Below, piece by piece: positions 23,533 through 31,459 of a stretch of DNA of 33,468 nucleotides (positions are counted from its first letter, which is position 1; the number at the start of each line of letters is the position of its first letter). The stretch is from NCBI GenBank assembly GCA_026415715.1, contig JAOAGO010000031.1, positions 1 to 33,468 of the forward strand, given 5' to 3'. The translations under genes and the position numbers were made by a program. Source of the stretch: Chitinophagaceae bacterium (GTDB lineage: Bacteria > Bacteroidota > Bacteroidia > Chitinophagales > Chitinophagaceae). The notes beneath the pieces were generated by a model. It worked only from the letters and a program-made list of their open reading frames with translations, had not been told where the DNA came from and did no database searches.

Positions 23533-25356
23533 ATGAAATGTAAGATTGCCTATAGCCTGTTTTCTGTTTTTATTTTTCTGACCCTTTGCGCCCAGAAGAA
23601 TACCGACAGTTTGCGACGGTTAATGACCTCAGCCGCATCATATGACAAACAGATACAGGCCGCATTGCAACTGATACAATTTTATCAGCTCAAACACTTT
23701 GACTCTGCTTTGGAAACCGGACGCTATGCACTGGAGCTAACCCGGAAAAATGCCGATGTGCAATCGGAAGCTCTGGTAAAACATCAGATGGGGGTGGCGC
23801 ACTATTTTTCCGGCTATTATGATTCGGCGGCAAAAAATTATCAGGAATCCATTTATACTCTTGAAAAGGAAAAAGCAGATCCCCGCAAGCTGGCGCTGGT
23901 TTATAACGATCTGGCCAAGTTGTACCGGAAAACCCGTGATTTGGATAAAGCCCTGTCTAATTACGGAAAAGCCGAAGCCATTTTCAAATCAGTAAATGAT
24001 ACTTCCGGTATCGCCATGATTCTGAATGAATCGGGTGTGGTGTATGAATACAAAAAAGACTATAAAGAAGCCGTTAACCGTTATGCCGCATCCATGCATC
24101 TGGCAGAAAAAAAAGGCGATTCGCTCAGCGTATCCTACTCTTTAAGCCACATGGCCGGCATTTTTGTTATTGAAAAACAGTATGGACTTGCCGAGCGCTA
24201 TCTGTTACGAAGTCTTCGTATACGTGAACTTCTCAGAGACAGTTTTGCCATGGCGCTGGCCTATTCCGACCTGGGGGTAACACTGAATGCCAAAGGCGAT
24301 TATAAAAGAGCCATTGAATATCTTGAACAAAGTAATCAGATTGCCATAAGACTCAAGTATCCCGAACTGCAATCAAATAACTATTACGAACTTTCACAGG
24401 CGGCCACTCAGCTCGGCGATTTCCGGAAAGCGTACGACTATTATGCCTTGCGAACTCATATCAGAGACAGTTTGTTTGCCATTGAAAAAACAAAAGAGAT
24501 TGAACGTCTGAATGCGCAATACGAAAATGTCCGGAAAGAACAACAAATTCTGGCTCAGAAACAAAAGCTGAAGCTTCAGAATTTTATTATCGCCGGTATA
24601 TTGTCCGTCATGCTTCTTGGCGTTTTATTAATTTATTCAAATTATAAACGTCTTACGCTTCAAAAAGAAAAAGCATTTCAGCAACAACTGCTCAGCCAAC
24701 AGGAAATGAATGCAAAAGCCGTTCTGGAAGCCGAAGAGAATGAAAGGCAACGCATCGCCCGGGATCTGCACGACGGCATCGGTCAAATGATGAGCGCAGC
24801 CAAAATGAATCTGTCCGCCATGGAAAATGAAATCCCTTTCACCGATGAAGCACAAAAGTTGAATTTTGAAAAGGTGCTGAATATGCTGGATGACAGTTGT
24901 AAAGAATTGAGAAATGTGTCGCACAATATGACGCCGGCCGTGCTTCAAAAAAACAATCTGGCTGAAGCCCTTCGGGATTTCATCGAAAAACTCAATCTGA
25001 AAAATATTGAAATCCGGCTTTCCGCTGAAGGAATGGATACAAAGATGGATTCCGCTTATGAAACCATTTTATACAGAGTGGTTCAGGAATGTGTGCATAA
25101 TGCCATTAAGCATTCCGGCGCTACCCGAATTGATATTTCGCTCATAAAAGACGACGACGGAATCAGCGGCACAATTGAGGACAACGGAAAGGGGTTTGAT
25201 GTAAAACAAATGCATTCTGATTCTTCAGGTGTTGGTTTAAAAAATATCATGACACGAATTGAATTTCTGAAAGGGGAACTGGAAATTGACTCTGCCCCGG
25301 GCAGAGGAACAGTGATCAGCTTTCATATTCCGCCGAAAAGCGAATTACAGGTATAA
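23533..25356 (+). CDS. TPR-containing sensor histidine kinase (NarX/DesK class)
   Basis: This 607-residue protein has a signal peptide (M-K-C-K-I-A-Y-S-L-F-S-V-F-I-F-L-T-L-C-A-Q). The periplasmic part (about 25-320) is built of tetratricopeptide-like helix pairs, several with the A-x-x-x-Y or Y-x-x-A pattern (such as G-D-Y-K-R-A-I-E-Y-L-E-Q-S). A coiled coil and one transmembrane helix (about 350-370) follow. The HisKA_3 box is E-R-Q-R-I-A-R-D-L-H-D-G-I-G-Q (phospho-His about 414). The ATPase domain has N-A-I-K-H-S-G-A, D-N-G-K-G-F-D and G-V-G-L-K-N-I. Start at ATG 23533; a GTG overlaps the dapB stop at 23527. It probably signals to the NarL-type regulator 191 nt downstream. Confidence 0.92.
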   Translation: MKCKIAYSLFSVFIFLTLCAQKNTDSLRRLMTSAASYDKQIQAALQLIQFYQLKHFDSALETGRYALELTRKNADVQSEALVKHQMGVAHYFSGYYDSAAKNYQESIYTLEKEKADPRKLALVYNDLAKLYRKTRDLDKALSNYGKAEAIFKSVNDTSGIAMILNESGVVYEYKKDYKEAVNRYAASMHLAEKKGDSLSVSYSLSHMAGIFVIEKQYGLAERYLLRSLRIRELLRDSFAMALAYSDLGVTLNAKGDYKRAIEYLEQSNQIAIRLKYPELQSNNYYELSQAATQLGDFRKAYDYYALRTHIRDSLFAIEKTKEIERLNAQYENVRKEQQILAQKQKLKLQNFIIAGILSVMLLGVLLIYSNYKRLTLQKEKAFQQQLLSQQEMNAKAVLEAEENERQRIARDLHDGIGQMMSAAKMNLSAMENEIPFTDEAQKLNFEKVLNMLDDSCKELRNVSHNMTPAVLQKNNLAEALRDFIEKLNLKNIEIRLSAEGMDTKMDSAYETILYRVVQECVHNAIKHSGATRIDISLIKDDDGISGTIEDNGKGFDVKQMHSDSSGVGLKNIMTRIEFLKGELEIDSAPGRGTVISFHIPPKSELQV

Positions 25357-25480
25357 GTCGTTAATAAACTCATATAAATTTTTTTCCAGATGTAAACTTT
25401 ATTTCACAAAATATATCTGACTTGAATAGAAAAATAAATTAATGTGATGATTTTTTGCTTTAAAGATTTAAAGTTTAACG

Positions 25481-25509
25481 TTTGAAAACATTGAAATTTC
25501 ATAAATTTT
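25481..25509 (+). promoter_or_regulatory. Possible promoter of the response-regulator gene
   Basis: TTTG (25481-25484), a 17-nt spacer and TAAATTTT (25502-25509), one base off TAnnTTTG, lie about 40 nt before the regulator start. The 191-nt AT-rich gap after the kinase gene suggests the regulator can be expressed separately. Confidence 0.3.
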
Positions 25510-25547
25510 ACGGATTTTGTACTGCGGGTAATGCAATATAAAACCGA

Positions 25548-26204
25548 ATGAATAAGAATAAAACTAATAAAATTCATCTTGGCATAGTAGATGACCACCA
25601 GATTGTTATTGACGGATTGATGGCTTTGCTGCGCGGCGAGGATGATTTTGTTTTGGCCTTTGCGACCACTCGTCCCAAAGAAGTCATTTCTCTCATAGAA
25701 CAAAACCCCATCCATATATTGCTGACTGATGTAATGATGCCCGAAATTTCAGGAAAAGAATTAGCCGTTATGATCAGGCAAAAATTTCCGGAAGTAAAAA
25801 TTATGGCGCTTTCGATGAGCGGACAGGGAGACTTGATAAATGAATTGATTGAAAAAGCAGAAATTTCGGGATATGTTCTGAAAAATATCGGCAGGCAGGA
25901 GTTATTAAACGGACTTAAAAAAATTGCTGCCGGCGGAATTTTTTTCAGTGATGAAGTGGTGGAAGAAATGCAGCGTGATGCCCGACAGAAAAAACAAATA
26001 CATGAAGTGAAGCTGACAGAGAGAGAGATTGAAATTATCCGCCTTATTGAAAAAGAATACAGCAACAGGCAAATTGCCGACACGTTGTTTATATCGGAAA
26101 GAACGGTAGAAACTCATCGGAAAAATATCTTCAGAAAAACCAATACCAACAATGTCATCGGATTGATTAAATATGCTTATGAGCACCGCCTCATTCTGAA
26201 ATAA
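25548..26204 (+). CDS. NarL/LuxR-type response regulator
   Basis: The protein has 218 residues. The receiver domain (about 8-125) has the acidic pair Asp15-Asp16, the phospho-acceptor Asp61 in L-L-T-D-V-M-M-P and the conserved Lys112 in S-G-Y-V-L-K-N. The C-terminal LuxR helix-turn-helix (about 150-210) reads L-T-E-R-E-I-E-I-I-R-L-I then S-N-R-Q-I-A-D-T-L-F-I-S and R-T-V-E-T-H-R-K-N-I. It is the natural partner of the histidine kinase just upstream, which belongs to the class that phosphorylates NarL-type regulators. Its targets are not evident from the window. Confidence 0.93.
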   Translation: MNKNKTNKIHLGIVDDHQIVIDGLMALLRGEDDFVLAFATTRPKEVISLIEQNPIHILLTDVMMPEISGKELAVMIRQKFPEVKIMALSMSGQGDLINELIEKAEISGYVLKNIGRQELLNGLKKIAAGGIFFSDEVVEEMQRDARQKKQIHEVKLTEREIEIIRLIEKEYSNRQIADTLFISERTVETHRKNIFRKTNTNNVIGLIKYAYEHRLILK

Positions 26205-26235
26205 TTTTACTGTAAATGCATTTATTTGTTCCTCT

Positions 26236-26267
26236 TTTTAATCTGTCCTTCAAATGTTTTAATTTTG
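26236..26267 (+). promoter_or_regulatory. Promoter of the serine-palmitoyltransferase-like gene
   Basis: TTTT (26236-26239), a 20-nt spacer and TAATTTTG (26260-26267), an exact TAnnTTTG, stand about 65 nt before the ATG at 26333. Spacing fits the Bacteroidota housekeeping promoter. Confidence 0.5.
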
Positions 26268-26332
26268 CACGCAATTAATTTTTAAAAAAATTTGAATTCA
26301 AATCATTCCATACCACAACCAAATTTTTTGTT

Positions 26333-27592
26333 ATGCCGGATATTTTTGAAAGATTGTTGAAACATTACGGACCTATCGGACAACACAGAGAAAGAGCTCA
26401 CGGATATTTTGCTTTTCCCAAACTGGAAGGTGAAATCGGAAGCCGAATGAAATTCCGGGGAAAAGAAGTCATCGTCTGGAGTCTGAATAATTATTTAGGA
26501 CTGGCCAACCATCCCGAAGTGAGGAAAGCTGATGCCGAAGGCGCCCGGCAATTCGGATTAGCCTATCCCATGGGCGCCCGGATGATGAGCGGCAACAGTG
26601 TTTATCACGAACAGTTAGAAGCAGAACTGGCAGCATTTGAACAGAAAGAAGATGCCTTGTTGCTGAACTACGGATATCAGGGTATGGTAAGCATCATTGA
26701 TGTTTTATGCAGCCGTCACGATGTTATTGTTTATGATGCGGAAAGCCATGCCTGCATTATTGACGGCGTAAGGCTTCATCCCGGCCATCGTTATGTTTTT
26801 AAACATAATGATGTGGAAGACTGCGAAAAACAACTTCAGCGGGCTTCGGCGCTTATTGAAAAACAAAAAGCGGGCGGCATCCTGGTCATCACGGAAGGGG
26901 TATTTGGTATGGCCGGCGATCAGGGGAAGGTTAAAGAAATTGCCGAGTTGAAAAAGAAATATTCATTTCGTTTACTGGTGGATGATGCGCATGGTTTTGG
27001 TACGTTGGGTAAAACCGGGGCCGGCGTGGGTGAAGAACAGGAATGTCAGCCTGAAATAGACCTTTATTTTTCCACTTTCGCCAAATCTATGGCAAGTATC
27101 GGCGCTTTTGTGGCCGGCGACCGGCAAATTATTGACTACATCCGTTACAACATTCGCTCTCAGATTTTTGCCAAATCTTTACCCATGCCCATAGTATTGG
27201 GCAACCTGAAAAGACTAGAACTACTGAGAAATCATCCCGAATACAGAGAAAAACTGTGGAGCAATGCGCGGAAACTGCAGGAAGGCTTGAAACAAAGAGG
27301 TTTTGACATCGGTAAAACCAATACCGTAGTTACACCGATTTATATGAAAGGAGATGTACCTGAAGCTACGGCCATGGTGATGGACTTAAGGGAAAACTAC
27401 GGCATTTTTGCATCCATCGTAGTTTATCCGGTCATACCGAAGGGTAATATTATTTACCGCCTCATTCCTTCGGCAGTTCATACCGATGAGGACATAGAAC
27501 AAACCCTGCATGCATTTTCGGAAACCAAGAAAAAACTGGACGCCGGAGCCTATAAGGTGGATGCCATACCTAATATGGCAGATGCACGGTAA
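26333..27592 (+). CDS. Alpha-oxoamine synthase, probable serine palmitoyltransferase
   Basis: This 419-residue PLP enzyme of the alpha-oxoamine synthase family (KBL, BioF, HemA, Spt) condenses an amino acid with an acyl-CoA and releases CO2. Visible are N-N-Y-L-G-L-A (52-58), G-A-R-M-M-S-G-N (81-88), the PLP-stacking His139 in E-S-H-A-C-I-I-D-G, D-D-A-H-G-F-G (217-223) and the PLP lysine Lys251 in F-S-T-F-A-K-S-M-A-S-I-G-A-F. The T-F-A-K-S-x-A-S-I-G form around the lysine is closer to serine palmitoyltransferase (T-F-S-K-S-x-A-S-x-G-G) than to threonine-glycine or 8-amino-7-oxononanoate enzymes (T-L-x-K-A-x-G). Bacteroidota make sphingolipids, which fits. Substrate choice is an inference; glycine C-acetyltransferase activity is the main alternative. 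Confidence 0.78.
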   Translation: MPDIFERLLKHYGPIGQHRERAHGYFAFPKLEGEIGSRMKFRGKEVIVWSLNNYLGLANHPEVRKADAEGARQFGLAYPMGARMMSGNSVYHEQLEAELAAFEQKEDALLLNYGYQGMVSIIDVLCSRHDVIVYDAESHACIIDGVRLHPGHRYVFKHNDVEDCEKQLQRASALIEKQKAGGILVITEGVFGMAGDQGKVKEIAELKKKYSFRLLVDDAHGFGTLGKTGAGVGEEQECQPEIDLYFSTFAKSMASIGAFVAGDRQIIDYIRYNIRSQIFAKSLPMPIVLGNLKRLELLRNHPEYREKLWSNARKLQEGLKQRGFDIGKTNTVVTPIYMKGDVPEATAMVMDLRENYGIFASIVVYPVIPKGNIIYRLIPSAVHTDEDIEQTLHAFSETKKKLDAGAYKVDAIPNMADAR

Positions 27593-27661
27593 TACGATGT
27601 GCCGCTTTTAACTGTGGAAATCCCGTTGCATATTTTCAAATGATTTCTGTTATCGAAGAAA

Positions 27662-29227
27662 TTATTTCAGAAAACAGGTTTGGTCTTTCAGTAAAGGGAA
27701 TTCTGTTCCGAAATACATGTTACTCACCACACGAAAAGTATTGACATTGCTCATGCTATCATACAACAAACCATAATTTCTGTCAGGAAAATAAAAAGCG
27801 GAAATATTTTTAAAGGCATCTTCGGTATTTTCCGTAAAATCAAAACTACCGTGATCGCTTTGTATAATAATCACACTGTTTCGTTGTTTTTTTTGAAGGA
27901 TTTTTGAAGTGATGGAATCCAGCAAGGAGTTGGTGTAATAAATATATCCCGCAAAACGTGTTTTGTTTTTTATGTATGGCTCCTTCAGCGCTTCTTCATC
28001 AGAACGTTTTTTTCCCGCCGAATCTAAAAAATAGGGATAATGCGGCATCAGCAGATGCGCATAAAGAAAAACCGGTGTATCGGTTTTTTCTTCAGACAGA
28101 AACGAAAAAAGGCTATCCGTCACTCTCCGGTTGTAGTGGCGATATGAAATCAGATGTTTTTTCCTCAATTTATTTTCAAAGGCTACTCTATTTTGTTTAT
28201 CAACCATAAGCGGCCAGAATATATCCTTAAACAAACTATAAAATAACGTTTGATAGAATATGACGTGCAGTTGTCCGGCAGTAAGAAATTTTTCTTTCAT
28301 CAGGGCAGCCCGGTCGCCTAAGGTGAAAATGGAATAATTGATTATCGTGTAATTTTTTTTCTTCAGCATGGCCAGAAAAGGTGATGTTTGAATCATCCTG
28401 AGCGTACGGCTATAAAGAGCAGGGGAGGGTTGAGAGAAGCATTCAACACCTGACACATAATTCATCCCGAATACTGCAGCCATGGAAAACGGGGTATAAT
28501 TATAATTACTCACCGACCGGCGTAAAATCCGAAACCCTTTACGTTCCAGCAGGCTGTCTAAAATACCTCCTTTCATTTCCAAAACATTCTGTTGAAAATC
28601 GGAACGGGGATAGTAGTCTGTAACAATATAATAGATATCCGGATGAAGAACACGAGAGGTATTTTTTTCAACCTGAGCCGAATACAACGTATTTTTTTCA
28701 AATAATTTTTCGCCGTATTTGTCTGTAAAAGCTAAACGCAGGTCAGCCAAAAAAAATAACAATATCAGCAAATTGAAAAAAAGATGCCATCGTTTGGCAA
28801 AAGGATTCTTTTTTAAATGAAATGCTGCAACAGCGGCAACAGTAATGCATACAGGCAAGAGGTATCTGTAGCGTGACAAAAAAGATAAATATCCCGCTTG
28901 TGAAAAAACGTCTTTCACTTCGCCGAAAAACAAAATGATGACCATCAGTAAAGTGGTAAAAGCAAGACGTTGATCAGCCGATTTGAAAAAATACTTTATT
29001 AAAAAAAACAATAAAACAGAAAACAGAAACACAATTGCCCAAGCTATCAGTAAGTAAGACGTATCCGGAATGCCTGCAAACAAAAGATTTCTGTGAAAAA
29101 TAAAATAGACTCCTGTTAATAAAAAGTGAAACGGATATACAAGTATGTTTCGGATTCTTTTCATGAATGCAAATACAAAACTGTTATCAGGTTCAGGAAA
29201 TACAACAGGGCTTAGAACCTTATTCAT
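27662..29227 (-). CDS. Sulfatase-like (alkaline-phosphatase superfamily) membrane protein, copy 1
   Basis: The protein has 521 residues. About four to five transmembrane segments fill residues 25-165, then comes a large extracytoplasmic catalytic domain. Family landmarks are P-D-I-Y-Y-I-V-T-D (metal Asp204), the proposed nucleophile Thr245 in S-N-Y-N-Y-T-P-F-S-M-A-A, the A-H-L-L-M-P-H-Y-P-Y segment, and S-D-H-G-S-F-D (Asp458, His459). The layout resembles lipoteichoic-acid synthase and phosphoethanolamine transferases more than soluble sulfatases. It follows the PIG-L gene by 8 nt and is probably in its operon. An ATG at 29162-29164 (Met22), nearer the first membrane helix, is an equally good start. 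It is clearly related to the second copy at 29975-31459. Confidence 0.75.
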   Translation of the reverse strand: MNKVLSPVVFPEPDNSFVFAFMKRIRNILVYPFHFLLTGVYFIFHRNLLFAGIPDTSYLLIAWAIVFLFSVLLFFLIKYFFKSADQRLAFTTLLMVIILFFGEVKDVFSQAGYLSFLSRYRYLLPVCITVAAVAAFHLKKNPFAKRWHLFFNLLILLFFLADLRLAFTDKYGEKLFEKNTLYSAQVEKNTSRVLHPDIYYIVTDYYPRSDFQQNVLEMKGGILDSLLERKGFRILRRSVSNYNYTPFSMAAVFGMNYVSGVECFSQPSPALYSRTLRMIQTSPFLAMLKKKNYTIINYSIFTLGDRAALMKEKFLTAGQLHVIFYQTLFYSLFKDIFWPLMVDKQNRVAFENKLRKKHLISYRHYNRRVTDSLFSFLSEEKTDTPVFLYAHLLMPHYPYFLDSAGKKRSDEEALKEPYIKNKTRFAGYIYYTNSLLDSITSKILQKKQRNSVIIIQSDHGSFDFTENTEDAFKNISAFYFPDRNYGLLYDSMSNVNTFRVVSNMYFGTEFPLLKDQTCFLK

Positions 29228-29235
29228 TCAACATA

Positions 29236-29883
29236 TTACAGAATCAGTTTTACAACTTCAAATGCTTCGGCAAGTTCTTTTCCGCACTGAATACCCCTTA
29301 CTTTGGCCAACGAACGGATAAAGTCTTCCTGCATGTATATTCTGTCTTTTTGGGATTCGTACTTTTTCAGCGCATTTATTTTTGCCTCCAGATCATCCCC
29401 TTGCAGCGGAATATAAACATTTCGCAGCGATTGTGTTTCATTCCAGGGCAGTTCATAACCAATTACGCTAACGTTTTTAAATGCCCTGACGGCTTCGGAA
29501 AAAATGACCTGATGATCCTGATGCAAATCAGTGGAGGATGGAATAAAAACAAGTTCAGGACCTATTTTATTTCTGAGTTGAATAAGGATTTCCAGTATTT
29601 CCTGGCGGTATTCCGCGAAACGCCTGACCGGAAAATCAAAAAAATGAACCTGAGTTTCCGGGATGCCGATGATGGAAGCAGCAGAAAAACATTCCTTTCG
29701 TAACGTATCAGGTGCAAAACCCTCAGGAAGTGATTCTTTGCATAAGGAAAAGGCGGCATAATGTATTTCAGCATTCTTTTTTTTTAAGGCGTGTAAAGTT
29801 GCGCCGCATCCTAACTCCACATCATCGGTATGCGGGGCAAGCGCCAGTACTTTCGTGTTTTCCCTGATAATGAAATCATGCAT
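29236..29883 (-). CDS. PIG-L-family deacetylase
   Basis: This 215-residue protein has both zinc motifs of LmbE/PIG-L N-acetylglucosaminyl deacetylases: L-A-P-H-T-D-D-V-E-L-G-C-G (His18, Asp20, Asp21) and D-L-H-Q-D-H (His121 to His124). Members remove acetyl groups from N-acetylglucosamine linked to lipids, inositol or other carriers (GlcNAc-PI, mycothiol, bacillithiol precursors, BshB). No signal peptide is seen, so it acts in the cytoplasm. The neighbours (two sulfatase-like membrane proteins, a methyltransferase) suggest a glycan or glycolipid substrate. A role in bacillithiol synthesis (BshB) is possible but no BshA or BshC gene is present here. An exact -7 box lies just upstream. Confidence 0.88.
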   Translation of the reverse strand: MHDFIIRENTKVLALAPHTDDVELGCGATLHALKKKNAEIHYAAFSLCKESLPEGFAPDTLRKECFSAASIIGIPETQVHFFDFPVRRFAEYRQEILEILIQLRNKIGPELVFIPSSTDLHQDHQVIFSEAVRAFKNVSVIGYELPWNETQSLRNVYIPLQGDDLEAKINALKKYESQKDRIYMQEDFIRSLAKVRGIQCGKELAEAFEVVKLIL

Positions 29884-29899
29884 GAGAATCTGATTTTAA

Positions 29900-29907
29900 C
29901 AAAGATA
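29900..29907 (-). promoter_or_regulatory. -7 box of the PIG-L-sulfatase operon
   Basis: On the minus strand this is TATCTTTG, an exact TAnnTTTG, and would begin transcription about 12 nt before the PIG-L ATG. No good TTTG at -33. The 91-nt gap after the upstream sulfatase-like gene also points to a separate transcription start. Confidence 0.42.
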
Positions 29908-29974
29908 GACGGAATCAAATTAAAACCATCCGCAAAACCTTTATCCGTTTTTAAGAAAAATCTGAATTATCCGT

Positions 29975-31459
29975 TTAATCTATCACCCGGTAGGTAGAAT
30001 CATTCAGAAGCGGCAGTCGGCAACCGAATGTTTGATTCAGCAGCACACGAAAAAGGTTAATATTGGTTTTAACGGCAAAAAAAGATTCATAATTTTTTTC
30101 GGGTAAATACACGGCGGCAAGATTAAGATAATGATACCTTTCCGGCACCGGCTTTTCATATTCTCTGAACCCGTGGTCTGATATAAAAAGAATGATGGCC
30201 TTTCCCCGGGTGATTTGCAGAATTCTGTTCAGCAGCCTGAGGTATTCCGTATTGGCATATTTCAGATAACTCAGAAACAGCGATGTATTTCCGGCAAAAT
30301 CCTGTTTAAATAAGCGGTAAGAATTCATTTTACCGGTGCTGTCAAAATAATACGGCCAGTGAGGCATATTAAAGTGAGCATAAACAAATTTCGGCACTTT
30401 GACGGTGGAATCCATGAGCTGAAACAACTTCTTTTTTACCTTTTCATTATTTTCAAAATCATGCATCAGCCATTTTTTCTCCACAGATTTTATGCCGAGT
30501 GTGGATACCAGATGATATCCAAGGTCTCTTTTAAACCGATAAACAAAAGTGTTTGACACCAGGCGATTTTTTAAAGGATAAAAAAACGAAGGGGATACGG
30601 CAGCTTTCTGTCCGTCAAGATCAAACAGCGATGCATTACCGGTACGGTAACCTTGTTGCTGAAGAAACCGGACGAGTGCATTTTTTTTAATGACACCAAG
30701 GCAGGTACGGATATCTTTCAGCGATGAGTTTTTAAAGTCCAGTCCGCTCAGGTATTCCATATTCAACAGCGAAGCGATGGAATACATGGTAAAATTATAG
30801 TTGCTTTGGAAACTGTCCGGAATAAAAAACCCTACTCTTTTTAGTTCATCGGTAAAAGGCGAGTTGTCATAGCCGAAAATTTGTTGCAGTGTGATGTTGG
30901 AAGGATATCCGTCAGCTACAATAAGAAAAATATCCGGCTTCCGGCATGCAGAACAAGGTGAACAATGCGTTGTCAGTTCCTTTTGTACTGTACGCTGCTT
31001 TGATTTCGATAAAAATAATACCCCAAGCTCGTACACGATAAGCATGAAAAATAACGTGTTCAGGTAGAGAATTCCCTTATAAGGAACCGCGGTCTTTTTT
31101 TTCAGATATACAAAAATTAAAGTCAATAAAATCAACAAAAAAGGAATTACAAAGACATACCGGCTGATAAAATGATTTTTAAAATAAAATTTCAATGTAT
31201 CATGAAATACACCGAAAAAAAGATGAATGACGAGAATGGAAAAACTGAACAGTACGGCCTTGAACCTGCTCTTGAAAATGAATAAAAAAATAATGAAAAA
31301 GAAAACAGTTGCCGCGGAGTACCAAATAATAAATTGTAAGATATCGCTCCACGTCAGGCTTTCGGAATACATGCGTACAGTATGAATGATGTAAAATACC
31401 GGAAGCGCTGCCACAAAGAAGGGCCGTAAATGAAATTTTTTATATCGTTCGCTAATCAT
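29975..31459 (-). CDS. Sulfatase-like (alkaline-phosphatase superfamily) membrane protein, copy 2
   Basis: The protein has 494 residues. About five hydrophobic segments lie in residues 12-150. A cysteine-rich linker follows (three Cys in C-S-P-C-S-A-C, 166-172). The catalytic domain has P-D-I-F-L-I-V-A-D-G-Y-P (metal Asp183), S-N-Y-N-F-T-M-Y-S-I-A-S-L-L (proposed nucleophile Thr224), A-H-F-N-M-P-H-W-P-Y (His362, His367) and F-I-S-D-H-G (Asp428, His429). All expected metal positions are present. It is a paralogue of copy 1, sharing S-N-Y-N-(F/Y)-T, M-P-H-(W/Y)-P-Y and F-P/L-P-(E/D)-(K/R)-N-Y. The start overlaps the methyltransferase stop (ATGA), so the two are coupled. Likely substrate: surface glycan or lipid headgroup; sulfate release or phospho-group transfer cannot be told apart here. 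Confidence 0.77.
   Translation of the reverse strand: MISERYKKFHLRPFFVAALPVFYIIHTVRMYSESLTWSDILQFIIWYSAATVFFFIIFLFIFKSRFKAVLFSFSILVIHLFFGVFHDTLKFYFKNHFISRYVFVIPFLLILLTLIFVYLKKKTAVPYKGILYLNTLFFMLIVYELGVLFLSKSKQRTVQKELTTHCSPCSACRKPDIFLIVADGYPSNITLQQIFGYDNSPFTDELKRVGFFIPDSFQSNYNFTMYSIASLLNMEYLSGLDFKNSSLKDIRTCLGVIKKNALVRFLQQQGYRTGNASLFDLDGQKAAVSPSFFYPLKNRLVSNTFVYRFKRDLGYHLVSTLGIKSVEKKWLMHDFENNEKVKKKLFQLMDSTVKVPKFVYAHFNMPHWPYYFDSTGKMNSYRLFKQDFAGNTSLFLSYLKYANTEYLRLLNRILQITRGKAIILFISDHGFREYEKPVPERYHYLNLAAVYLPEKNYESFFAVKTNINLFRVLLNQTFGCRLPLLNDSTYRVID

Noticed and set aside
25574-26083. 169-residue minus-strand frame opposite the response regulator
   Set aside because: Serine and isoleucine rich translation typical of antisense to AT-rich codons; the regulator on the plus strand is unmistakable.
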